Assembly (NCBI GenBank): GCA_031371425.1 | Contig: JANMJO010000013.1 | Span: 1-18,699 of the forward strand | DNA from: JAFMIX01 sp031371425 | GTDB taxonomy: Bacteria; Verrucomicrobiota; Verrucomicrobiia; Limisphaerales; JAFMIX01 | DNA: 18,699 nucleotides | Reading direction: 5' to 3' | Shown here: positions 12,972 to 18,699 of the stretch, in pieces | Layout of the letters: each line of letters opens with the position of its first letter | Numbering within the stretch: the stretch's first letter is position 1 | Notes under the pieces: model-generated | Told to the model about the DNA's origin: nothing | Databases searched by the model: none | Seen by the model: only the letters and a program-made list of their open reading frames with translations | Position numbers and translations under genes: made by a program

Positions 12972-13526
12972 ATGATTCAGCCTTGGAAAACAATTGGGTC
13001 GCGCCCGCTCGGCGACTTCCGCATCTTCACCCTCCGCTCCGATTTAAAAATCTCCCCGCGCACGGGCAAGGAGCATGATTTCTTCGTGCTCGACAGCGTG
13101 GACTGGGTGAACGTCATTGCCGTCACGCCGCAGAACGAGCTGGTAATGGTGGAGCAATTCCGCCACGGCTCGAACACCGTAGAGCTGGAAATCCCCGGCG
13201 GCATGATGGACAAACACGAGACCGACCCTGTGGCCACGGGCGTGCGCGAGCTGCGCGAGGAGACCGGTTACGCCGGGGAGCGGGCGCGGTTGCTGGGCAA
13301 AGTCTGGGCGAACCCCGCCATGATGAGCAACCGCTGCCACACGGTACTGGTGGAAAACTGCCGCCTCCAGCACACGGTGGAGTTCGACCACGGCGAGGAC
13401 ATCATCACGCGGCTCGTGCCGGTGGCGGAAATTCCACGGCTCGTGGCGGACGGGAAAATCCAGCATCCGCTGGTGGTGGTGGCGCTGAATTACTTCGAGC
13501 TGTTCCAGCGCGGCTTGATGCAGTGA
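12972..13526 (+). CDS. NUDIX hydrolase, ADP-ribose pyrophosphatase-like
   Basis: This 184-residue cytoplasmic protein probably hydrolyses a nucleoside-diphosphate sugar such as ADP-ribose. The N-terminal beta domain (FRIFTLRSDLKISPRTGKEHDFFVLD) and the strand ELVMVEQFRHGSNTVELEIPGG are typical of the ADP-ribose/GDP-mannose group. The NUDIX box runs from Gly77 to Tyr100: GMMDKHE, then RELREETGY. There are eight rather than the usual seven residues between Glu83 and Arg92, but the metal-binding REXXEE core (Glu93, Glu96, Glu97) is intact. The start ATG at 12972 is the first Met. It converges on the minus-strand coiled-coil gene with nine bases between the ends and no terminator. Confidence 0.9.
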   Translation: MIQPWKTIGSRPLGDFRIFTLRSDLKISPRTGKEHDFFVLDSVDWVNVIAVTPQNELVMVEQFRHGSNTVELEIPGGMMDKHETDPVATGVRELREETGYAGERARLLGKVWANPAMMSNRCHTVLVENCRLQHTVEFDHGEDIITRLVPVAEIPRLVADGKIQHPLVVVALNYFELFQRGLMQ

Positions 13527-13535
13527 CGCGGAAAA

Positions 13536-13811
13536 TCAGCCGCGCCGGACGGCCGCTTTCTTGTCTTCCAGGCCGGCTTGAAGTTTCCGGCGGTCGGTGA
13601 CGAGCTGTTGCTGCAACTGCTCCACCTTTTCAAATTCTCCGGCGGCGGCGGCCTTGGCGGTCTCGTCGCGCAAGGCAATCTCACGCGCGGCGATCGCGGC
13701 CTTGCATCTCGATTCCAGTTCGGCGATCTCCCGCTTCTGGGCGGCGGTCAGCTTGATGGCGGGGGCGGTCTTGTTGAGCCGTTCCATCGCGAGCTCGTAG
13801 GCGGATTTCAT
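13536..13811 (-). CDS. Small coiled-coil protein of unknown function
   Basis: From ATG 13811 (MKSAYELAMERLNK) this is a 91-residue protein. An upstream in-frame TTG/GTG extension would add Arg-rich sequence overlapping the divergent gene's leader and is rejected. The protein is almost wholly charged helix (KLTAAQKREIAELESRCKAA ... EFEKVEQLQQQLVTDRRKLQ), a probable coiled coil, with no signal peptide or membrane segment. I recall similar short proteins in Verrucomicrobia and Planctomycetes but know no function. It is divergent from the HAD phosphatase gene with 80 bases between the starts. Confidence 0.72.
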   Translation of the reverse strand: MKSAYELAMERLNKTAPAIKLTAAQKREIAELESRCKAAIAAREIALRDETAKAAAAGEFEKVEQLQQQLVTDRRKLQAGLEDKKAAVRRG

Positions 13812-13891
13812 GCGAGGAGCGTGTTGCGTATCGGCGGCGGCGTCAAGTATGCTCGTCGGGCGTCGCTTGAAGCGACCTGCACGACACACCT

Positions 13892-14677
13892 ATGAGCCTG
13901 CCCATCCAAATTATTTCCACGGACTTCGACGGGACGATTTTTGCCGAGTTCGAGAATCCGCCCATCGCGGCGAAGTTCGTCACACTCATCAGCGAACTCC
14001 AGTCGCGCGGCGCGAAGTGGATCATCAACACCGGGCGCGATATGTCCGGCCTGATGGAGGCGTTGGCGCGCTCGCGGATTCCGGTGCAGCCAGACGCGCT
14101 CGTGCTGGTGGAGCGCGAGATTTATTTCCACCGCGACTCGCGTTACGTCGGGCACGAGGAATGGAACGGGCAATGCACCGCCGCTCACGCGGAACTCTTC
14201 GCCCGCATCCGCGCCGACCTGCCGCGGCTGACCGAGTGGATCAGCGCCCGTTACGACACGACGGTTTATGAGGACGCGTATTCGCCGTTCTGCCTCGTGT
14301 CCCGCCAACTGAGCGACGCCGAGGCGATTCATGTTTATCTGGACGACTATTGCCGCACCATGCCGGACCTGCACGTTGTGCGGAACGATGTCTATGCCCG
14401 GCTCGCTCACAGCGGTTACGACAAGGGGAAGGGCTTGGCGGAAATCGCCCGGCTCTGGCGCGTCAGCCGGGAACACATCCTCGTCGCCGGCGATCACTTG
14501 AACGACCTGCCGATGTTGCGGCGTGAATACGCGCACTACCTCGTCACCAACGCCAACGCCATCCCGCTGGTGAAGGAGACCATCCGCAGCCAAGACGGCT
14601 TCATCAGCCGGCACGCCTGCGGCCACGGCGTGGCGGACGGCTTGGCGCATTATCTGGCTCTGGCTCAAGCGGAATAA
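13892..14677 (+). CDS. HAD-superfamily phosphatase (Cof/SPP-like, IIB type)
   Basis: This 261-residue cytoplasmic hydrolase probably dephosphorylates a small metabolite. Motif I is STDFDGTIF (nucleophile Asp11, acid/base Asp13), motif II INTGRD supplies the Thr, Lys178 lies in YDKGKGLAEI (motif III), and motif IV is VAGDHLNDLPML. The region from about 85 to 170 forms a separate cap, as in type IIB enzymes such as Cof proteins and sucrose-phosphate phosphatase. The substrate is not evident. ATG 13892 is supported by the proximity of motif I to the N-terminus. It is followed by 240 bases without a gene, holding the korA promoter. Confidence 0.88.
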   Translation: MSLPIQIISTDFDGTIFAEFENPPIAAKFVTLISELQSRGAKWIINTGRDMSGLMEALARSRIPVQPDALVLVEREIYFHRDSRYVGHEEWNGQCTAAHAELFARIRADLPRLTEWISARYDTTVYEDAYSPFCLVSRQLSDAEAIHVYLDDYCRTMPDLHVVRNDVYARLAHSGYDKGKGLAEIARLWRVSREHILVAGDHLNDLPMLRREYAHYLVTNANAIPLVKETIRSQDGFISRHACGHGVADGLAHYLALAQAE

Positions 14678-14809
14678 TAGGGCTGCCCAACGCCTCATTG
14701 AGGCCGGATTTGCAGGTTGAAAACGCATTGATGCGTGCAACTAATCTGACCTGACACCAAATAAAGTAACCCTTCTGATATTATCTCGCGGTTGGTCTTG
14801 GATAAGAAT

Positions 14810-14838
14810 TTGACATCGCTGGGGGTGCTGACTAGCTT
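14810..14838 (+). promoter_or_regulatory. Sigma-70-type promoter for the oxidoreductase operon
   Basis: A perfect TTGACA (14810-14815), a 17-base spacer and TAGCTT (14833-14838; partly overlapped by TTTAAT) form the best promoter in the window. The predicted start near 14845 leaves a leader of about 70 bases before the korA ATG. Confidence 0.65.
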
Positions 14839-14917
14839 TAATCTGCAATGGTTCCACCGGTGAATTCGTCCCGCGCCGCAATCCCTTTGCACGAACGCAA
14901 CAAACCTATTTGATTCC

Positions 14918-16747
14918 ATGAGCGATACCACTTTGACCGCCAAACCTGTCGGCAGCACCGGCGGCGGCCCGAAAATTTCCCAGGTCTCCGAAGCCGTCAT
15001 CCGCATCGCCGGTAACTCCCAGGACGGCATCCAGGCCATCGGCGGATTTCTCGCGCGTCTCGCCGGGCGCAGTGAGCAGGAAGTCATGACGTTCATGACC
15101 ATCCCCTCGACCATCTCCGGCGGGCCGTCCATCTTCCAGGTTCGCATCGGATCGGGCGAGGTGTTGAGTGCGGGCGATGAGGCCGATGTGCTGCTCGCCT
15201 TCTACCAGCATTCCTACGAAGGCCACATCAACTCGCTCAAGAAGGGCGGCATCGTCCTCTACGATTCCGACCACGTCGAAGCGAAGCCTGAATGGGAAAA
15301 AACCTACCGCCATGTGGGCATCCCCATCTCCGGATTGACCGTCGAAGCCATCGGCGGCACCGCCAAGGACAAGGGCAAAAACATTTATTCGCTCGGCCTC
15401 ATCGCCAAAATGTTTGACCTGAACGTGCCGAAGATCGAGAAGCTCATCGGCGAACGCTTCACCGGCAAAGACCCCAGCATCCTGAACAACGCCGTGGCCG
15501 CGTTCCACGCCGGCTACAGCCACGCGCTCGAGGGCATCCTGGAAACCTTCCGGTTCGTGGACGCGCAGAAAAAAGACGGCCACCAGATCGTCATGAACGG
15601 CAACGAAGCCCTCGCCTACGGCCTCGTCGCCGCCGGCGTCCGCTTCGGCGCGGGCTATCCCATCACCCCGTGGTCGGACATCATGGAAATCCTGCGGCGC
15701 GAACTGCCCAAGCACGGCGGCTCATTCATCCAGACCGAGGATGAAATCGCCGCCATCTCCATGGCCATCGGCGCCAGCTACGGCGGCCGCGTGGCGGTGA
15801 CCGGTTCGAGCGGGCCGGGAATTTCGCTCAAGATGGAAGCACTCGGCTGGGCCGTCATGGCCGAAATGCCCCTCGTCGTCGTTGACGTTCAGCGCGGCGG
15901 TCCTTCCACCGGCATGCCGACCAACGTCGAGCAATCCGACCTGAACATCGCTGTCTTCGGCGGCCACGGCGATTCCCCCCGCGTCGTCATCGCGCCCGCG
16001 AGCGTGGAAGACTGTTTCTACACCGCCATCGAAGCCGTCAACATCGCCCGCAAATACAGCGTCCCCGTATTCATCGTCAGCGACCAAGCCATCGCCACAC
16101 GCATCGAGGCCTTCGTCGAGCCCGACCTGAAGAAAGTCTGCCAGGATATTTCGCCCGACTTCACCCCCGTGGCCGACCACAAGCCCTACGATTTGTCCGC
16201 GCCGGACGGCATCACGCAGCACGTCAAACCCGGCACGAAGATCTTGAGCGGAAAATACCCCATCGCCACCGGCCTCGAACACGATGAGATGGGTCACCCG
16301 ACCGGCTCGCCGAAGATTCACCAGCTGATGATTGACAAGCGCCGCAAGAAATTGCAGGCGCTCAGCACGACCTTTCCGACGCCGAAGATTTACGGGCCGA
16401 GCGAAGGCAACGTCCTCCTCGTCGGCTGGGGCTCCACCCAAGGCCCGATCAAGGAAGCCGTGGACCGCGCCCGCGCCGCCGGCGACAGCGTCTCGTCAAT
16501 CCACATCAAACACCTCAACCCGCTCCCGCCCGGCCTCGAAAACATTTTCTCCGGCTTCAACCACGTCCTCGTCGTCGAGATGAACGACGAAGGACTCTAC
16601 GGCTTCGGCCAGCTCGGCCAGTTGCTGCGCTCCCGCTATTGCGACCCGAAAATCCGCGGCATCAACAAGTGCGACGGTCTCAACTTCAAGGTCAAAGAAA
16701 TCCTCGACCGCGTCAAAACCGCCACCGTCGGCGTGTGCAAACCGTAA
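14918..16747 (+). CDS. korA: 2-oxoacid:ferredoxin oxidoreductase, fused gamma-alpha subunit
   Basis: This is the large subunit of an enzyme that oxidatively decarboxylates a 2-oxoacid to acyl-CoA, reducing ferredoxin. The 609-residue protein begins with a gamma domain (about 22-205: VSEAVIRIAGNSQDGIQAIG, then GGPSIFQVRIGSGEVLS). The alpha pyrimidine domain starts near 227 (GNEALAYGLVAAGVRFGAGYPITPWSDIMEIL, QTEDEIAAISMAIGASYGG, RGGPSTGMPT) and a C-terminal transketolase-like domain near 494 (NVLLVGWGSTQGPIKEAVDRA). The gamma-alpha fusion is the KorA type, usually acting on 2-oxoglutarate, though pyruvate cannot be excluded. The beta subunit follows 23 bases later, then a terminator, so these two genes make the complete enzyme. 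The promoter lies at 14810-14838. Confidence 0.93.
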   Translation: MSDTTLTAKPVGSTGGGPKISQVSEAVIRIAGNSQDGIQAIGGFLARLAGRSEQEVMTFMTIPSTISGGPSIFQVRIGSGEVLSAGDEADVLLAFYQHSYEGHINSLKKGGIVLYDSDHVEAKPEWEKTYRHVGIPISGLTVEAIGGTAKDKGKNIYSLGLIAKMFDLNVPKIEKLIGERFTGKDPSILNNAVAAFHAGYSHALEGILETFRFVDAQKKDGHQIVMNGNEALAYGLVAAGVRFGAGYPITPWSDIMEILRRELPKHGGSFIQTEDEIAAISMAIGASYGGRVAVTGSSGPGISLKMEALGWAVMAEMPLVVVDVQRGGPSTGMPTNVEQSDLNIAVFGGHGDSPRVVIAPASVEDCFYTAIEAVNIARKYSVPVFIVSDQAIATRIEAFVEPDLKKVCQDISPDFTPVADHKPYDLSAPDGITQHVKPGTKILSGKYPIATGLEHDEMGHPTGSPKIHQLMIDKRRKKLQALSTTFPTPKIYGPSEGNVLLVGWGSTQGPIKEAVDRARAAGDSVSSIHIKHLNPLPPGLENIFSGFNHVLVVEMNDEGLYGFGQLGQLLRSRYCDPKIRGINKCDGLNFKVKEILDRVKTATVGVCKP

Positions 16748-16770
16748 CCCGCTTACAAACCACCACCACC

Positions 16771-17718
16771 ATGAGCGACACCGTCACTGAAATCCCCGCC
16801 CGCGCCGGCAACATCATCGCCACCGCCCCCGCGCCCGCCGGCGAAGAACGCAAGGGCCTGACCAAAAAAGAAATCGCCGCCGACCACCCGACATGGTGCC
16901 CCGGCTGCGGCGACTTCTCCGTCCTCGCCCTCTACTTCAAGCTCATCGAGAAGCGCAAGCTGCACCACGAGAAGATCACCACCATCGCCGGCATCGGCTG
17001 CTCCAGCCGCTTCCCGTATTTCGTGCAGGCGCACGGCGCACACTTCATCCACGGCCGCGCACTCCCGTTCGCTTCCGGCATTTCGCTCTCCCGCCCCGAC
17101 CTCCACGTGTTCGTGTTCGGCGGCGATGGCGATGCCTTCTCCATTGGCGGCAACCATTTCAGCCACACCGCACGCAAGAACATCAAGCTCACCTACTGCG
17201 TCATGGACAACTGGGTTTACGGCCTGACCAAAAAGCAGACCTCGCCCACCTCACCCCTCGGCTTCAAGAGCAAGACCGACCCGTGGGGCGCCGTGGATTA
17301 CCCCATCAACCCCATGAAGCAGGCCATCGCCGCCGGGGCGACCTTCGTGGCGCGCACCACGCACACGAATCCCGCACACGTTTTGCAGATGATGGAAGCC
17401 GCGATGGACCACGACGGCTTCAGCTTCATCGAATGCTTGAGCGAATGCGTGGAGTTCTACGAAGGCGCGTTCGACGCCAGCAACCCGCGCAAAGGCGGCG
17501 TCTTCAACACCGTCCCCGCCGACCACGACGTGACCGACGAACTCGCCGCCTACAAGATGGCCGGCGAAGATTTTCCCGGCAGCTTCGGCATCTTATACAA
17601 GGTCACCAAGCCGACCAAGAACGCCAAAGAGATTGGCATCCAGAAATCCATGCAGGAAAAAGTCAAAGGCCTCACCACCGCCGAAATCCTGGAGAAGACA
17701 TTCGAGCGGATGAAATAA
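16771..17718 (+). CDS. korB: 2-oxoacid:ferredoxin oxidoreductase, beta subunit
   Basis: This is the TPP- and [4Fe-4S]-binding subunit partnering the upstream gamma-alpha subunit. The 315-residue protein starts at ATG 16771 with a 35-residue Ala/Pro-rich tail longer than usual. HPTWCPGCGDF (Cys43, Cys46) and GIGCSSR (Cys77) provide cluster cysteines, with a further Cys pair in ECLSEC. The TPP-Mg motif is GGDGDAFSIGGNH (Asp119) ... MDNWVYGLTKKQTSPTS (Asn147), which is typical of KorB/PorB. No Shine-Dalgarno is visible in the 23-base gap (a CCACCACCACC run), suggesting coupling or SD-independent initiation. A strong terminator follows the stop. Confidence 0.94.
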   Translation: MSDTVTEIPARAGNIIATAPAPAGEERKGLTKKEIAADHPTWCPGCGDFSVLALYFKLIEKRKLHHEKITTIAGIGCSSRFPYFVQAHGAHFIHGRALPFASGISLSRPDLHVFVFGGDGDAFSIGGNHFSHTARKNIKLTYCVMDNWVYGLTKKQTSPTSPLGFKSKTDPWGAVDYPINPMKQAIAAGATFVARTTHTNPAHVLQMMEAAMDHDGFSFIECLSECVEFYEGAFDASNPRKGGVFNTVPADHDVTDELAAYKMAGEDFPGSFGILYKVTKPTKNAKEIGIQKSMQEKVKGLTTAEILEKTFERMK

Positions 17719-17736
17719 ACCAGCCAAGCGATTTAC

Positions 17737-17764
17737 AAAGCCCCGGCGCGAGCCGGGGCTTTTT
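17737..17764 (+). terminator. Intrinsic terminator after korB
   Basis: AGCCCCGGC (17739-17747) and GCCGGGGCT (17752-17760) form a perfect 9-bp stem with a GCGA tetraloop (GNRA type), extended by flanking A-T pairs and followed by TTTT. It ends the korAB transcript. Confidence 0.92.
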
Positions 17765-17812
17765 GATTTTGCGAACGTTGCAATCCCACGGCTGTTCGGG
17801 CAGATTAGCCCC

Positions 17813-17998
17813 GTGAGCGACAAACAACTTGCCTTGGAATCCATCCAACGGTTGCCCGCCGATGTGAGCCTCGAATCCATCGCAGAGCGGTTGGAATTTC
17901 TCGCCGGCATCCGCAAGGGGCTTGACCAGATCGAGCGCGGCGAAGTCGTCCCGCATCAGGAAGTGAAACGGCAACTGGCGACATGGCTGGCAAAATAA
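17813..17998 (+). CDS. Antitoxin-like small protein, partner toxin truncated
   Basis: This 61-residue protein starts at GTG 17813 and reads MSDKQLALESIQRLPADVSLESIAERLEFLAGIRKGLDQIERGEVVPHQE and onward to RQLATWLAK. The pattern (a short helical N-terminus, a region predicting RKGLDQIERGEVVPHEEV, a basic C-terminal helix) matches small type II antitoxins that accompany RelE/ParE toxins, often annotated as addiction-module components. The C-terminal codons overlap an ATG at 17983, in another frame, that begins MAGKIIWSSQARDE, the usual N-terminus of such a toxin, but it stops after 18 codons. The antitoxin therefore appears to be an orphan. A weak promoter-like TTGCAA-17-CAGATT (17778-17806) precedes it by six bases. 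Confidence 0.7.
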   Translation: MSDKQLALESIQRLPADVSLESIAERLEFLAGIRKGLDQIERGEVVPHQEVKRQLATWLAK

Positions 17999-18039
17999 TC
18001 TGGTCGTCGCAGGCGCGTGACGAGCCGGGAATTCCCTAA
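17983..18039 (+). pseudogene. RelE/ParE-type toxin remnant (first 18 codons)
   Basis: ATG 17983 overlaps the antitoxin's last codons by 16 bases, the usual antitoxin-toxin overlap. It encodes MAGKIIWSSQARDEPGIP before TAA at 18037-18039. The first 14 residues fit the conserved RelE/ParE start, where a hydrophobic strand leads to SSQARDEL. After Glu14 the similarity ends abruptly, and the next 30 bases lead into the NUDIX gene. The rest of the toxin (about 80 residues) is absent, so this looks like a deletion scar. Confidence 0.6.
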
Positions 18040-18069
18040 CGGTTGGGATTTTGATTTACAAGGAAACTC

Positions 18070-18570
18070 ATGCCCCACCTCCACGAAAAAATTGATTTCA
18101 CCGTCGCCATCTTCGTTGTGGCCGACGGGAAGATTCTGCTCATTCACCATCGCAAGCTCGACAAGTGGCTGCCGCTCGGCGGCCACATCGAGCTGGACGA
18201 AGACCCGGAGCAGGCCGCGTTGCGCGAGGCGCGCGAGGAGAGCGGGCTGGAGGTGGAACTGCTCGGCGACCGTCCGCCCACTACCGAGACTGGCACGCGC
18301 GCGCTCATCGCGCCGCGCTTCCTCGACATCCACCGCATCAGCGCCACGCACGAACACATCGGCATGATTTACTGGGCGCGGCCAAAGGTAGGGCCGCGCT
18401 GCCGTGCGGCCTCGGACGACCAGCAGGTCGTCCCTACCAGTCTTGCGACCGAGGAGCACCACGACATCCGCTGGTGCAGCGCCGAGGATCTGGAGAAACT
18501 TCAGCCGCCGATGAGCAACGCGGTGAAATGGTATTGCCGCCAGGCCATCGAGGAAGTCGGATGCGCGTAG
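18070..18570 (+). CDS. NUDIX hydrolase with a repeat-encoded insertion
   Basis: This 166-residue cytoplasmic NUDIX protein starts with HEKIDFTVAIFVVADGKILL and has a canonical NUDIX box: Gly38-HIELD-Glu44-DPEQAAL-REAREESGL (residues 38-60). The catalytic Glu53, Glu56 and Glu57 are all present. The substrate is unknown. After the strand GMIYWARPK, residues 107-123 (VGPRCRAASDDQQVVPT) are encoded by a 52-bp palindromic element (18387-18438), after which the fold resumes with SLATEEHHDIRW. The insertion is in frame and lies in a surface loop between strands, so the enzyme may still fold. The gene starts 30 bases after the toxin remnant. Confidence 0.85.
   Translation: MPHLHEKIDFTVAIFVVADGKILLIHHRKLDKWLPLGGHIELDEDPEQAALREAREESGLEVELLGDRPPTTETGTRALIAPRFLDIHRISATHEHIGMIYWARPKVGPRCRAASDDQQVVPTSLATEEHHDIRWCSAEDLEKLQPPMSNAVKWYCRQAIEEVGCA
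18387..18438. repeat. 52-bp double-hairpin palindrome inserted in frame in the NUDIX gene
   Basis: Short terminal inverted repeats GGTAGGG (18387-18393) and CCCTACC (18432-18438) enclose two internal hairpins, GCCGCGCTGCCGTGCGGC and GACGACCAGCAGGTCGTC. Both internal palindromes are well formed, so the element could extrude as a cruciform. I recall GTAGGG...CCCTAC elements of this type as dispersed repeats in Verrucomicrobia; copy number was not checked. Confidence 0.8.
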
Positions 18571-18597
18571 GGTTTTCCCCATCTCCCTCACCCCTAA

Positions 18598-18624
18598 CCC
18601 CTCTCCCATCTGATGGGAGAGGGG
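18598..18624. repeat. Palindrome CCCCTCTCCCA / TGGGAGAGGGG
   Basis: An 11-bp perfect stem (18598-18608 with 18614-18624) and a 5-base loop follow the NUDIX stop by about 30 bases, preceded by CCCTCACCCCTAACC. There is no U-run on either strand, so this looks like a common dispersed palindrome and not a terminator. The remaining bases to the window end show no gene. Confidence 0.7.
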
Positions 18625-18699
18625 GACAGATATCGGTGGTTTGCCGATGGTTTGAATGCTGGTTTGCTTGGACACGGTGGTTGATGATTCATGAAAAAC

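Noticed and set aside
13812..13889. Upstream extension of the coiled-coil gene
   Set aside because: The added 26 residues are Arg-rich, lack similarity to the helical body and would overlap the divergent HAD leader.

Overview
This window looks like chromosomal DNA from a GC-rich, Gram-negative-type bacterium. It is most likely a member of the Verrucomicrobiota near the Pedosphaera/Limisphaerales group. The support is a type IV pilin-like protein of the H-X9-DG class, large secreted beta-rich proteins typical of that phylum, a gamma-alpha fused 2-oxoacid:ferredoxin oxidoreductase, and many short dispersed palindromic repeats. The placement is inferred from family resemblance and was not computed.

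Layout. (1) Positions 1-3290, plus strand: the 3' part of folP, then cdaA (c-di-AMP synthase), a one-domain cdaR/YbbR protein and glmM. This is the classic c-di-AMP / cell-wall precursor operon with a folate gene in front. (2) Positions 7570-3365, minus strand: a cobalamin (B12) riboswitch, a long repeat-filled leader with a possible intrinsic terminator, and three genes. These encode a secreted protein with an Ig-like domain, a second secreted protein whose stop overlaps the next start by four bases, and a cysteine-rich CWC domain fused through a 7-bp tandem repeat to an H-X9-DG pseudopilin. This B12-controlled secreted/pseudopilin cluster contains no recognisable B12 gene and is the most unusual part of the window. 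(3) Positions 7801-11122, plus strand: an MFS exporter, a leuC-type dehydratase with no leuD beside it, and a hicA-hicB toxin-antitoxin pair 4 bp after leuC. A second copy of the leuC C-terminal coding tail lies beyond hicB, followed by a strong bidirectional terminator. (4) Positions 11299-14677: an LTXXQ-type periplasmic protein (minus), an exported cyclophilin, a small unknown protein, a NUDIX hydrolase, a small coiled-coil protein (minus) and a HAD phosphatase. (5) Positions 14810-17764: a promoter, the two subunits of a 2-oxoacid:ferredoxin oxidoreductase and a textbook terminator. (6) Positions 17813-18570: an orphan antitoxin-like gene overlapping an 18-codon stump of its RelE/ParE-like toxin, then a second NUDIX gene carrying an in-frame dispersed palindrome.

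Repeats recur throughout. Short 6-, 7- or 12-bp units, often arranged as facing inverted arms, occupy intergenic spaces and in at least three places (folP, the CWC-pseudopilin gene and the 3' NUDIX gene) are read as protein. There is no CRISPR array, rRNA, convincing tRNA or insertion-sequence transposase.
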